A stretch of DNA of 64,000 bases from NCBI GenBank assembly GCA_900074725.1, contig LT598460.1, positions 67,502-131,501 on the forward strand, given 5' to 3'. This document shows positions 1-12,068 of the stretch, in pieces. A program made the position numbers and the translations under genes. Each line of letters begins with the position of its first letter. The first letter of the stretch is position 1. The stretch comes from Lachancea dasiensis (Eukaryota > Ascomycota > Saccharomycetes > Saccharomycetales > Saccharomycetaceae). The notes beneath the pieces were generated by a model. It had not been told where the DNA came from. It made no database searches and saw only the letters and a list, made by a program, of their open reading frames with translations.

Positions 1-2013
1 AAGGACCTTTGTACCTTCCAAGTGGAGCGCACTATTAGCATTTTCTCTGTAAGGCAGACAACAAACTAACTCATCGAGAACCCATTTCAATGCCAGTAAA
101 AAACGTTTTCCTTGTTTAAATTGAGATGTTATAGTGAGATCACATCGATCTAAATCTAGGCTATACCCGATTCCAAACCCTTGCGAAACAGGGGGGTTAA
201 TTCCAAATCCGATTGTAGCTGAACTGCCACAATGTGCAGCAATAATTTCAGGGCTCGATATTGGGTCTAAAAGTTGATTTTCAAACACAGCAGATGAAAC
301 TTTTAAGTCAGTTTCACTTAATTCAAGATTGAATTGTTTGTAATTTTGATAAAGGTATTTGAGCGTATTATAATGTTTCTCAAACCCTTTACCACTTCTC
401 GAGAAAATGACATTCTGTCTGTGTTTCTCGCAAGCCATTACAAATCTGGCCAATTTGGACCGCTTGTCTAAAAGACTGGAACTGAAGAGTTGACACAATT
501 CAGATAAGGATTGACTTTGAATGGGAAGAAACGAGGACCTAGAATTTCTAAATGATCTGGTAGAAATTGGTTCGAACGTAAACGTCATTTTGCCGTAGAG
601 GACGTAATGGGCAATCTGTATAGCAACTTGGATCATAGAATCGGAGTGAATACCCAAGGTATGAGCTATCCTTATTCCATATGGAATGTTCTTGTGCACT
701 ACTTCATGCCTGCATATTAGATCAATCAGACTTGTTTCAGACATCAAGATGCTATTCTTTAACGTATTGCAAAAGTTCCATTCAATTTTCTTTGGCGCGC
801 GAGGTTTTGGGCCACCTTTGACCGCTTGTGCGGGCCAAAGCGAAAAGAGAGGATCCTCGTTTATTTCACGCGCGAGCCTAAGCACTGAGTCTGCATAAAT
901 ATCAGAGGCAAACCTCAGTACAGCAGAGCCATCGCATGTAAAGGAATCCCATATAATGGCTGCTTTGGCGTCTTTCGTTATGATCAGTTGTAGTTTGTCG
1001 TACCATCGTGAGCAACATGACCCAACTTGTCGCCCGCTTTTGTCATCAGTTGCGCTAGTCCCGTAGAAAAATCGCTCGCATTCCACCGATTCACTCTGTG
1101 TCGGAGAAGATTCATCTAAAATTAAAGTGAACAATGCGGAGTCTACTGCCAAGAGTTGATCATGACATTTTTTCTTCAAAATTCCCCTAGCATGTTTCCA
1201 ACGTCTTAAGGAGTATGCTGTGAAACTTCCTACGGCTGTGGCCTGATGTAAATGTTCATCTTTGAGAGAATCAGCCACTATAGCTTCAAGGACATGCGAC
1301 ATGGTTGTATCATCGTACAGCGGGCAGTCTGCCTCGTCAAGCACGTCCACTGCATAATATTGGCCTCGCGATATAACTATGACGTGCTTTGAACCAGGAA
1401 AATTCTCTTTCGTGATGCTACTGTGGTCTAGACCCTCGTTTTCGGGGTGCTCGAAGGGCAACGTTTCGTCGAGATTTTGGATATCTATCGGAAGAAGCGC
1501 AGGGCATCGTGTGGTAGCGAAGAGGTCCGTGTACGGCTTCATAGTAAGTGGCTCTCCGGAGGGTCCCTTATCTGGTTCTAACACATTGTGTCGCAGGGCG
1601 GATATGAATTTCAAAGCAGAGTAACAGAGAACAGCCGCACGGTCATGCTGGGAGATGTTTTCATCCGCATCTTCTGCGAGCAGCAAAAACGGATTTCGGG
1701 GCAAGACGTCACCTTCGACTTCTCGGGTCAAAGAGTGATTGTATATGTCCAACTGTAAGTCATCTAACTGATGTGATCCTTTGTGGTTGAGCTCCTGCAG
1801 TTTTGTCTGGAGTTTTTGGGCTGCTTCGGAGACCAAGAAAGTCGATACTGCCTTGTATAGCTTGTAGCCATTCTCGACGCAGCGAAGAGGTCTATGGTAT
1901 CCATCTGCAACATTAAGTGGCTTGATGCTCTCCTCCAGCTGTTCAAAAGTAGAGTTCAAATCCGGTAAAGGAAGGGTTGGCAGCGTATCTTCTAATTCGA
2001 AGGTGGCCGTCAT
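1..2013 (-). CDS. YAT2: Carnitine acetyltransferase, YAT2 type (3' end outside window)
   Basis: The frame is open from an ATG at 2013 to the window edge (671 codons), so the C-terminus lies outside; S. cerevisiae Yat2 has about 920 residues. Carnitine acyltransferases move acetyl groups between CoA and carnitine, allowing acetyl units to enter mitochondria. Family marks seen are an N-terminal LPTLPLPDL stretch, a core resembling CPT2 around residues 353-368 (AVLRF after the DG), an STRSF motif near residue 480 matching the family STR carnitine-binding motif, and a late FGINP...GYSLDL stretch. Odd point: where the family has its catalytic His (EHxxxDG in CPT2), this protein reads W-D-S-F-T-C-D-G, with Ser357 in the His position. 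The neighbour in the ancestral order is the PRO3/SRB4/RPN3 group (YER021W-YER024W), which supports YAT2 rather than CAT2 or YAT1. Confidence 0.85.
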   Translation of the reverse strand, partial: MTATFELEDTLPTLPLPDLNSTFEQLEESIKPLNVADGYHRPLRCVENGYKLYKAVSTFLVSEAAQKLQTKLQELNHKGSHQLDDLQLDIYNHSLTREVEGDVLPRNPFLLLAEDADENISQHDRAAVLCYSALKFISALRHNVLEPDKGPSGEPLTMKPYTDLFATTRCPALLPIDIQNLDETLPFEHPENEGLDHSSITKENFPGSKHVIVISRGQYYAVDVLDEADCPLYDDTTMSHVLEAIVADSLKDEHLHQATAVGSFTAYSLRRWKHARGILKKKCHDQLLAVDSALFTLILDESSPTQSESVECERFFYGTSATDDKSGRQVGSCCSRWYDKLQLIITKDAKAAIIWDSFTCDGSAVLRFASDIYADSVLRLAREINEDPLFSLWPAQAVKGGPKPRAPKKIEWNFCNTLKNSILMSETSLIDLICRHEVVHKNIPYGIRIAHTLGIHSDSMIQVAIQIAHYVLYGKMTFTFEPISTRSFRNSRSSFLPIQSQSLSELCQLFSSSLLDKRSKLARFVMACEKHRQNVIFSRSGKGFEKHYNTLKYLYQNYKQFNLELSETDLKVSSAVFENQLLDPISSPEIIAAHCGSSATIGFGINPPVSQGFGIGYSLDLDRCDLTITSQFKQGKRFLLALKWVLDELVCCLPYRENANSALHLEGTKVL

Positions 2014-2875
2014 GAGAGCAGATAATGTGTGGATACAAATCGAAGGAAGATGTGGCCATATCAGGGTTTACATGCCTGATATTTCATCTTTATATATATC
2101 GAAGGCATTGTTGTGGGGTCATCAATTTAAATGACACTTTCTTAGTTGACCCGGGTGTCAGTAAAACCAAAGACGATATCAAAAATCTCAAGCATATCGT
2201 TAAACATAAAGTGTTACTCCGAATTCCATTTGTCTATTCTAATCGATGGGGCTTTAACCTTTCAATGTCGAGTCCGTAGTGAGTCTAGTAAAATACCTGG
2301 TAATTTGAATTACTATGCCCTCCCCAATTTGTGTCTCGATGGGAGATGAAAGTCTCGAGCTACAATAATGACACCATCATTTTTTGAGTCCCCTGATCAG
2401 TTGTTTGTCAACGAAAGGAGGGATTTTGAGTCCGAAGCAATTCTGGCGGGCTGTTGTCCTGCTCCTACCTTCTGAGGAGAGATACCACCATTGTTCTTCC
2501 GAATCTAATTAATGGGAAGCGCAATTCAAGCGGTATGAATAGGTGGGGGTGTTGACTGGGTTATATAACTGATTTCTACATTTGGTGAACCCGTGGCAAG
2601 TCGTCAGCTCAAAGTTACTGTTTTTCACAGCATATTTGACATTAAAAAACTTTAGTGCTTAAAAAAATGTGCGTTGTACAAGACTCCTAACTGTTACTGA
2701 CACTGTAAGCCAGGGTAGAGCGTACTGCAGATTCAAGACTGCACGATGCTTATAAACAAGCTACTCACAGTTGATGTTAACATCTTATTAATAGATTTTT
2801 CCCTTAGCATCATTATTATAGAGCTAGAAAGTGTACAAATACAAAGAGATAGTAGAACCCCTGAGCGTAATGATT
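2014..2875. other. Intergenic: YAT2 promoter and RPS5 3' flank
   Basis: This 862-base stretch lies upstream of YAT2 and downstream of the RPS5 stop. It holds an AT-rich tatatata run near 2090-2100 that could serve YAT2 on the minus strand. Short ORFs of 67-84 codons occur on the plus strand but have no recognisable content. I see no RNA gene here. Confidence 0.5.
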
Positions 2876-3562
2876 TTAACGGTTAGACTTGGCAACACGT
2901 TCCAATTCGTCCTTCTTCTTGATGGCGTAAGAGGTAGAAGAACCCTTGGCAGCGTTGATCAATTCTTCAGCCAAAGTTTCAGCAATGGTCTTGATGTTTC
3001 TGAAAGAAGATTCTCTGGCACCGATGGTCAACAAGGCAATGGCTTGGTTGACTCTTCTCAAAGGAGAAACATCGACGGCTTGACGTCTGGCAGCACCACC
3101 ACCACCGACTCTGGTGGTGTCTTCTCTTGGACCGGTGTTGGTGACGGCGTCAACGACGACTTGCAATGGGTTTTGGTCAGTCAAGACGTTGATGATGTCC
3201 AAAGTGTGCTTGACGATTCTGACGGCCTTCAATTTCTTACCGTTGTTTCTACCGTTCATCATCAAAGAGTTGGTCAATCTTTCCAAGACAGGGCACTGGG
3301 CCTTTCTGAATCTCTTGTTGGCGTAACGACCAGCGGTGTGAGGCACAAAGATGGATTGGCCGATTTGGATGTAGTCCACCAAAGATGGGTCCTTGACTTG
3401 GACTTCTTGGAAAGACCATTTGTTGAACAACTTGATCTCGGCTTGAGCCCTTTGGACGTCCTCTGGGATGGCGGTAGCCAATTCAACAGGGGTGAATTCC
3501 TCAACGACTTCGAACTCTTCTTGTTCTTGAACTTCGACTGGAACTTCTTCGTGCTCAGACAT
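2876..3562 (-). CDS. RPS5: 40S ribosomal protein S5 (uS7)
   Basis: The product is a 228-residue uS7-family protein of the small ribosomal subunit head, which binds 18S rRNA near the mRNA exit and E site. After an acidic N-terminal extension of about 45 residues, the conserved core includes [58 protein letters not shown] and the C-terminal [28 protein letters not shown] region. S. cerevisiae Rps5 has 225 residues. Codon choice is strongly biased towards the yeast optimum (TTG, GGT, GTC, AAG), as expected for a ribosomal protein. It follows IBA57 and ATP2 on the same strand, as in YJR121W-YJR123W. The bias also leaves a 255-codon open frame on the opposite strand, which is a shadow. Confidence 0.98.
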   Translation of the reverse strand: MSEHEEVPVEVQEQEEFEVVEEFTPVELATAIPEDVQRAQAEIKLFNKWSFQEVQVKDPSLVDYIQIGQSIFVPHTAGRYANKRFRKAQCPVLERLTNSLMMNGRNNGKKLKAVRIVKHTLDIINVLTDQNPLQVVVDAVTNTGPREDTTRVGGGGAARRQAVDVSPLRRVNQAIALLTIGARESSFRNIKTIAETLAEELINAAKGSSTSYAIKKKDELERVAKSNR

Positions 3563-3654
3563 CTTGGCTTTGGGTTCTTTCCGTACTGTGGGTATTAAAC
3601 ACTATGGTGAACTAGGACTTATTTTGTTGAAATTTACCCAATATCTCTTGACAA

Positions 3655-3900
3655 ACCGGGAAATGGTGACTGTAGCAGCGGGACTAGGTGGAGTCCCGGA
3701 CAGAAGCTAGACGGGGCCCGTCGAGGGCTAGGCCGAAGCTGGCGCCAGCTAGGCGGGGGTTTGCGGAATGTCCCGGTGGTATTCCAGCGAGCGCTTCCCA
3801 CTGCCGGGCGGTGGAGCGTGGCTCCCTAGGCAGAGCTCCTTGCGGCTCCGCCCAGCACTCTACCTAGACGGTAATTCCGCTTGGTAGGCTCTCACTAGCA
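3655..3900. promoter_or_regulatory. GC-rich, dyad-rich block upstream of RPS5
   Basis: The RPS5-IBA57 gap (3563-4085) contains about 240 bases that are far richer in G and C than its flanks. Several inverted repeats are visible. One is a hairpin with a 7-base stem and 6-base loop (CGGGACT / AGTCCCG, 3679-3698). Another is a perfect 14-base palindrome, AGCTGGCGCCAGCT (3737-3750). A GACGGG-type dyad lies near 3710-3722. I do not see a classical Rap1 site (ACACCCATACA). The block may be the RPS5 activating region or encode a structured RNA; the sequence does not decide between them. Confidence 0.4.
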
Positions 3901-4085
3901 CGCAGAGACAGGGCGATTTGGGACTCTTTTTTTCGAAGCGTCGAGGACGCAAATATCAATTTTTTCAATTTTCATAATAAATTTCAGAAAATAAAAAAGT
4001 CGCTCCAGGATGTACGGATGTTTTGAGAAAGCAGTCACAACCTTTCGGAGTGCTGGACAGATCCACCTACCAACTCCCATTCTAG

Positions 4086-5492
4086 TCATGGAGAGTCGTC
4101 GGTATCTTCGGCCCATTCCTCATACCACCACGGTTGTTGTGGAAGAACAGTGACCTTTTCTTCACCGACCTTGATGTAGAGTTCAGAAGTATGGCTTTCA
4201 AAAGCCTTTTTGAAATGTTCATTCCGTAGTACTGCCACTCCACGGTCTTTCTCGAAGCACAGCAACACGCCAGCAGGCCGCTGACGCTTGAACTTGGAAG
4301 ATGGGGTTGCAAATGGACTCGACCCATTTAGTGACTGTGGGCTGGTCATTGACGATTCGTCGGAGTCGCACCAGATTTGAATGTATTTCTCTGAGCCCGA
4401 CAGCTTCTTCAACGTAGGCCAGGCCTGCAAGACGACGGGCACGGCCCGCTTTCGCAGAATGCCAGTCGCGTACGTCCTGGCCGTTAGTTCTTGGCCCACG
4501 TAGCAGCCCTTGTCGAAACTTACAGCGTTCGGAATGAAGTCGAAATTTAACTCTAAAGGCAATGAGGTCTCTGGTTTGAAATCGCCCACGCCGTCCACAT
4601 AGCCATGTGCAAGACGCTCGTATCGTACCTGCTCCGCTCCAATCTTTTGAACTTGAAACTCAAATGGTAGCTGGGCGGCATTGATAATGTCATGTAAATC
4701 GGTGACGTCGGCCTTGGTCACTAAACGGAAAACCTGGGGGTTCGTCGGGCTCTCGTGAAGCACCTCCGTACTTCTGGGGTCGATAAAGCACGCCAAAACC
4801 CTCGCCTGATTTCCTTCAAAGAAGGTCGTCAATACATGTTTGGCGAAGTTTAGGGCAGCCTCGGGGGCCTTGAGCGTTTCCATGGGATTGATCAGATTTG
4901 ATAACCAAGGGTTCTCTTCCGAGATTCCAGATGGGAAAGCTATAGACAGATACCATGTTTTGAGGCTCTCAAACGGTTCTGCTTTACTTTTCACCTTACT
5001 CACCAGGGTATGGGATTGAAAGATTTGTCCCACTTGTGGGATGAGGCTGCGGTCCATCTCAACGAGATATTCCGGGTACTTTCGAGATGCCGTATCTTCC
5101 ATCCATATTGGTGTGGGATATATTACTGCGTCCGTCATCAACTTCCCTTTGCTATTCAACAGGGTAGTGTAGGTTCCAAATCGTGAAATGTACGGACCAT
5201 GGGCGCCAAACTCTTTGAAAACTCCCCAGTTTCCATTCGCCATGTCGAAATCGGCAACACTCTGGTATTCAGCTGACTCTTCATCCTCGACCGATATCGT
5301 TGTCAGATTTTTCTTCACATAGGTGGGTAACATCTTCGAGGTCACCAGCCCGTTAATGAACTTAACAGCATCGGGTCCCTTGATGTGCAAATAACCCTTA
5401 TTCGGCAGCTCGCAATAGTCGATCCGGGCTTGTGAACTAGCATAACGAGCGAACGGGGCTCGAAAGAGCCATCTAGCACCCAAAAATGCCAT
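4086..5492 (-). CDS. IBA57: Mitochondrial iron-sulfur cluster assembly factor Iba57
   Basis: This 468-residue protein belongs to the GcvT/folate-binding family (S. cerevisiae Iba57/Caf17, 497 residues). Iba57 works with Isa1 and Isa2 in the mitochondrial matrix to mature [4Fe-4S] proteins such as aconitase and to support biotin and lipoate synthases. The first 20 residues (MAFLGARWLFRAPFARYASS) are Arg-rich without acids and fit a mitochondrial presequence. The family signature KGCYVGQELTART is present at about residues 328-340, with Cys330 as the conserved cysteine. It is flanked by RPS5 and ATP2 on the same strand, matching YJR122W. Confidence 0.95.
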   Translation of the reverse strand: MAFLGARWLFRAPFARYASSQARIDYCELPNKGYLHIKGPDAVKFINGLVTSKMLPTYVKKNLTTISVEDEESAEYQSVADFDMANGNWGVFKEFGAHGPYISRFGTYTTLLNSKGKLMTDAVIYPTPIWMEDTASRKYPEYLVEMDRSLIPQVGQIFQSHTLVSKVKSKAEPFESLKTWYLSIAFPSGISEENPWLSNLINPMETLKAPEAALNFAKHVLTTFFEGNQARVLACFIDPRSTEVLHESPTNPQVFRLVTKADVTDLHDIINAAQLPFEFQVQKIGAEQVRYERLAHGYVDGVGDFKPETSLPLELNFDFIPNAVSFDKGCYVGQELTARTYATGILRKRAVPVVLQAWPTLKKLSGSEKYIQIWCDSDESSMTSPQSLNGSSPFATPSSKFKRQRPAGVLLCFEKDRGVAVLRNEHFKKAFESHTSELYIKVGEEKVTVLPQQPWWYEEWAEDTDDSP

Positions 5493-6030
5493 ACTGCGAT
5501 GGGCTAGTTAGTTTTAGTAATTTAAGGCAGTTATAATATTAAGGCAGGTCTTTACTTTGTTAAGGGCAAGATGTGATATAAAACTGTCAATCAGGGAAAC
5601 CGGAAAAACAGGGTTCAGCAGGGGGCCCGCACACTGCCGGCTATGATCAGAGTAGTGAACTTCAGAGGCAAAAATCGCCCCCGGCTCCTTATAGTAAGGT
5701 CTTGTTATTTGTATTTTGAATACTATTTGAATATAAAGAGTCGATGTTCTAAGGATTTGATGGGTGACAAAATCGTTACACATACCGTTGGAAGGGTACA
5801 TGGACCATAAAAAATAAATTGAAATCTTACCAATCGATTAATGCGGTCGCATTCAATTTATAACAATGCCCTTTTTAGAAATATCATCATCATCATCATA
5901 AAATGTCTTTTTTTGTCTTCAAACGCACGCTCTATTTGGTAGGAGAATCTAAATGTTCGTTTCGCTTGTGCTGTACATGGTGTTTAGTAGTAAGAAACAA
6001 TAAGGGTTTATCGAAAATTTACTACTCTAA
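5493..6030. other. Intergenic: IBA57 promoter and ATP2 3' flank
   Basis: This 538-base gap lies between two genes on the minus strand. It contains a short (ATC)n run at about 5882-5900 within the ATP2 3' flank. A 95-codon minus-strand ORF (5514-5801) has no recognisable content and does not begin with a good gene context. Nothing else stands out. Confidence 0.5.
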
Positions 6031-8350
<2,320 letters not shown>

Positions 8351-10708
8351 TCACCGGAGCATGCTGTCGATCTTGCGCTGTGCAGTCTGCAAGATACAGC
8401 GTATCTCGTCCGGTTGCCGTATATAGAACACCTCGTCGTGCTTGAATTGTTGAATTGGGTCCGCGTCAGAGTCGTCGGCGTCGTTAGCCTGATCAACGTC
8501 GGCTTTCTCAACCATATTGAAGTAGTCCTTAGCGCACAAAATTTGCATGTCGCCTTTTTCCGCTAACCGGTTCCATTGTCCTGGGCTCATCGCCTCCATG
8601 TGTCTTCTTCGCTTGGTAGTACAAGAGTTCTTGCGATGAACCACGAATGCGAAAGTGCAGATAGTCTTACATGCACTGCAAAAGATGTCGTCATCGCCGT
8701 CATGGTCGCTGTCATTTTCAACATCGTGTATGTATTCGTCGTCATAACCTGTGTTTTGGCTCACTGTCACCCGTACATCAACGTGAGTATTTAAATCGAT
8801 GTGTCGACGTGTAAACCCCGTGGCCAAATTTTGCGTTGCCAAAACACTCCCCAGCTGGTCCAAAGTCTTAATCTCCTGGTTGAACATTCGCAGTAGCTCT
8901 GCATGACACTTGCGCACCAGCGCTTCGTCAAATTTCTTAGGGTTTTCGATATATTCCACCAAAACGGTCAGCATCAGCTCCCACATATCAAACACACATC
9001 TCTTACCCGTATGTATATAGTCCCTGGTAGCTTCCACGCCGTAGGGGAGCCATAGATCAAGTGTGAAGTTTACAGCCTCGTTGAAATTGTAACCAGTATT
9101 GAAACCGGAATGATAGCATTTAGGGAACGTAACGATATACTCCCCTGGGTATTGAACTGCCTTAAAGCAACTGATGTTGGCCTTTTGGAATTTTTCGTCG
9201 TAGGGCGCTATCAGTGTGACCAACTGATGTAGTAGATCTGGCTGTTTTTGGAATAAGTCCGGGGCAATGTTTCTCATTAGTTCATTAAACTTCTCGCACG
9301 AACTCTCGGGAATGCTATACCATACCTTTGGATCTCCTTCATGTTGGTAGTTTGCACTCAGCGTGTATTGATCCTCCAAGTGCCAACAGAAAGTGGAGAA
9401 GGTCGATCCGATGTACATCCAAGGAACTGTCATGCCCGATATTTTCCTGCCGAAAATGGATAACAGTGATCCTTTGGCACTTGGTAAATTCACCAAATTC
9501 ATAGGGTGTGTGATATACTCTTTGTATTTTTCCATCTCGCCAGGATCATTTTGGATCTGATCGGGTACAAACTCTGCTGTAGGAAACCCAGTCATTTCAC
9601 CAGGACCTGCGTTATGAATATCAGCCCCGTAACGTATAGGGCTAGATCTTTCTATCTGGTAAACTTTTCCCCAGAACATTCTTTCCAGCTCCTCTAAATC
9701 CTCAAGCTTATCTCCATTGGGCCAGAGCTCAGTATCAAATTCCTGGCACTTAGCTTGGAACTCCTTCCTGGAGTAGAATTTATTTTCTTCTTTAAAGCCA
9801 TAATAACCATTCCCAAAAATGCAGTTGTTACAAACCCATTTACCTCTCGGTACCTCATTGAGCGGCGGGTCAAGACAAAAGATGTGGAAAGGCTTGTCAC
9901 AGGAGTCGCACAAAATGGTGCGTGACTGGTGGGATGTTCGGCTGCACATCGTACAGCCTTCTTCATCGTCGTCATCCTCCGCCGAGTCATTATCCTCCGA
10001 GTCATTAAGTAAGGACTTGGGGAACTCCTCGCTATATATCACATTCGATAGCAGCGATGCATGACCACCGTGAGCCTCCATCTTGCGTTGCATAAAATCG
10101 TAATAGGGTGCAAGAACTTGTAAGAAAGTGGACCGTAGCTCGTCTGCACTGGCATTCAATACGCTAGATATCTGTTTCCACAAAGCCATATTATCGCTGA
10201 TGCTACTCAAGGGAGCCATGATGAGCTCTGACGTATCTCTGGATTGTTCTTCGTCACCAAGTCGCCGAGACCGGGGCCTCTTGCGCCCGGAATATGACAG
10301 GCCAGATGACTGGCTCTCTTTCTTGATGTCTTGATTGAAAAACCGCACAACCGCTATGAAAAGGTCATAAAAATAAACCTTGCCCCCTGGCAGCTCTAAA
10401 AACGGTTTGGCAAGCTGGAAATCGGGTCTCCGTTTCCCCCGCAGATAATAGTTGTTCAACTGCTTCATCATGAATAGACGTCCCCGGTTCAAAATATTGA
10501 GCTCGTTCAAATACTGCAATCTGACTCGAAATTTGAAATTTTCCTGGTCGATGGATAGCGGTGGCTTGAAATCCTCATGCGGGACCAGTTTAATCATCCC
10601 ATATTTGTGACCCAAAAGACGAACACTGGGTTTTGATAAAAATCCGATCGGATCCTCCATTTCACTTTGTGAAACGGATAAAATAGGAATATGCTCCAGC
10701 TCAACCAT
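8351..10708 (-). CDS. JHD2: JmjC histone H3K4 demethylase
   Basis: This 785-residue nuclear protein matches Jhd2 of the KDM5/JARID1 family (728 residues in S. cerevisiae), which removes methyl groups from histone H3 lysine 4. Domains in order are JmjN (about 7-50), a PHD finger (about 250-297, CTMC...CDSC...FHIFC...CNNC), and JmjC (about 425-600) with the iron ligands HLED near residue 443 and the downstream His in CYHSGFN. A C-terminal Cys/His-rich segment (CSACKTIC...) follows, then an acidic patch and a basic end. The ATG at 10708 starts just before JmjN; an in-frame GTG at 10726 is ignored. It is divergent from PRO3 with 227 bases between them. Its strand relative to ATP2 and ILM1 is opposite to that in S. 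cerevisiae. Confidence 0.95.
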   Translation of the reverse strand: MVELEHIPILSVSQSEMEDPIGFLSKPSVRLLGHKYGMIKLVPHEDFKPPLSIDQENFKFRVRLQYLNELNILNRGRLFMMKQLNNYYLRGKRRPDFQLAKPFLELPGGKVYFYDLFIAVVRFFNQDIKKESQSSGLSYSGRKRPRSRRLGDEEQSRDTSELIMAPLSSISDNMALWKQISSVLNASADELRSTFLQVLAPYYDFMQRKMEAHGGHASLLSNVIYSEEFPKSLLNDSEDNDSAEDDDDEEGCTMCSRTSHQSRTILCDSCDKPFHIFCLDPPLNEVPRGKWVCNNCIFGNGYYGFKEENKFYSRKEFQAKCQEFDTELWPNGDKLEDLEELERMFWGKVYQIERSSPIRYGADIHNAGPGEMTGFPTAEFVPDQIQNDPGEMEKYKEYITHPMNLVNLPSAKGSLLSIFGRKISGMTVPWMYIGSTFSTFCWHLEDQYTLSANYQHEGDPKVWYSIPESSCEKFNELMRNIAPDLFQKQPDLLHQLVTLIAPYDEKFQKANISCFKAVQYPGEYIVTFPKCYHSGFNTGYNFNEAVNFTLDLWLPYGVEATRDYIHTGKRCVFDMWELMLTVLVEYIENPKKFDEALVRKCHAELLRMFNQEIKTLDQLGSVLATQNLATGFTRRHIDLNTHVDVRVTVSQNTGYDDEYIHDVENDSDHDGDDDIFCSACKTICTFAFVVHRKNSCTTKRRRHMEAMSPGQWNRLAEKGDMQILCAKDYFNMVEKADVDQANDADDSDADPIQQFKHDEVFYIRQPDEIRCILQTAQRKIDSMLR

Positions 10709-10935
10709 TTTGAAAAGTAAATCCACTCAAAAAACCGTTAGAATGATCGAGGATTTGTTGATATTCAGTTTTCTTTGATGTGCCGTGAAAGTGAAAGATG
10801 ACCAGGTTAATCTAATTTAATGCACTTAATCAAGTCAATCATCCTTTATTAATGAACACACTTTTGAAAGCTCACGAAAGTTAATAGATCGTATCCACAC
10901 CCTTACTACGTTTATATCGAATAAGTAGACACATT

Positions 10936-11781
10936 ATGGGTTACACTTTGGCTATTTTAGGCTGTGGTGTTATGGGCCAGGCTCTTTTGTCTGCCATCTA
11001 CAACGCGCCAGCGGCTTCTCCAGAGACCAAAGAGTTTTATCCGTCAAAGATCATCACCTGCAACAGTAGCAAGGGTTCTGCTGGTAACGTAGAAGAGTTG
11101 ATTAAGAGTTTTGGCAAAAGTGCAAACGATATTGAAGTGGAAACCACTTTCGATGACAACAAGAGGGCCGTTAATGAGGCTCAAGTGGTTTTGCTGGGCA
11201 CTAAACCGTACCTGGCACAAGAGGTGCTAAACAGCGTGAACGTGAGCGAAAAGTTGCTGCTCTCGCTCGTGGCCGGTTGGACCATTGAGCAGTTGGGTGA
11301 ATACTCCCAATATGTGACTAGAATTATGACAAACACCCCGGCGAAATTCGGCTACGGTATGGCCGTGCTGTCCCATTCCGCGAGAGTCTCAAACCACAAC
11401 AAATCGTTGGTTAAAGAACTAGTTGGCAACATCGGTGACTGCATTGAGCTACCCGAAAAGAACATGGATGCAGCAACTGCGCTAGTCGGCTCCGGCCCCG
11501 CTTTCGTGCTACTGATGATGGAATCCCTTATGGAAAGCGGCATCAAAATGGGCATTCCTTTGAAAGAAAGCAAGCAGTGTGCGATCAAGGTCCTGGAGGG
11601 CACTGCGAAGATGGTTGAGAAAACTGGTGAACATCCCAGCGTGTTGAAGCATCAAGTTTGTACCCCTGGAGGCACCACCATTGCAGGTTTATGTGTCATG
11701 GAGGAGAAAGGCGTGAGGAGTGGAATCGTCAAGGGCGTGGAAGAAGCAGCTGCGGTTGCCTCGCGCCTCGGAAAGAAATAG
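10936..11781 (+). CDS. PRO3: Pyrroline-5-carboxylate reductase
   Basis: This 281-residue enzyme carries out the last step of proline synthesis, the NAD(P)H-dependent reduction of 1-pyrroline-5-carboxylate in the cytosol. The N-terminal Rossmann motif is visible as [13 protein letters not shown] (residues 4-16). The RIMTNTPA segment and the C-terminal substrate-binding block ([10 protein letters not shown]... [14 protein letters not shown]) match the P5CR signature. S. cerevisiae Pro3 has 286 residues. The start ATG at 10936 is the first in frame. The gene is YER023W in the ancestral order, but its orientation against YAT2, SRB4 and RPN3 is reversed here. Confidence 0.97.
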   Translation: MGYTLAILGCGVMGQALLSAIYNAPAASPETKEFYPSKIITCNSSKGSAGNVEELIKSFGKSANDIEVETTFDDNKRAVNEAQVVLLGTKPYLAQEVLNSVNVSEKLLLSLVAGWTIEQLGEYSQYVTRIMTNTPAKFGYGMAVLSHSARVSNHNKSLVKELVGNIGDCIELPEKNMDAATALVGSGPAFVLLMMESLMESGIKMGIPLKESKQCAIKVLEGTAKMVEKTGEHPSVLKHQVCTPGGTTIAGLCVMEEKGVRSGIVKGVEEAAAVASRLGKK

Positions 11782-11942
11782 ATGAGGGAACGCATATAGA
11801 TTATTACATGATATACCTATATAGGTGAGTTTCAATGCAGATGGGCTTGCTAAACTCTTGATCTTGGCTATATAAGCTGAACTGGCATTGTCTTTAGGTT
11901 GTGGATGGGCCTTTATAACTTAGGCCTTCCGCATCACGTTTT

Positions 11943-11974
11943 CCTTAGCTCACGTTGTACCTTAGCTCACGTTG
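11943..11974. repeat. Two tandem copies of a 15-base unit upstream of ILM1
   Basis: CCTTAGCTCACGTTG occurs at 11943-11957 and again at 11960-11974, a period of 17. The pair lies 95-126 bases upstream of the ILM1 ATG and downstream of PRO3. It could be a duplicated factor-binding site (each unit holds CACGTT, close to an E-box) or simply a small tandem duplication. Confidence 0.7.
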
Positions 11975-12068
11975 ACCTTAAGAAAAGCAGATTCGTATCC
12001 CGAAAGCACTGAAATATTCTACCTATTGCAGCTCACAGACACCAATATATTTGAATACTAACTTTGAA

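Noticed and set aside
1940-1965. tRNA B-box-like GTTCAAATCC
   Set aside because: It lies inside the YAT2 N-terminal coding region with no A box, no acceptor stem and no T tract.
2831-3598. 255-codon ORF opposite RPS5
   Set aside because: It is the antisense shadow of a highly biased ribosomal protein gene; the RPS5 reading is unambiguous.
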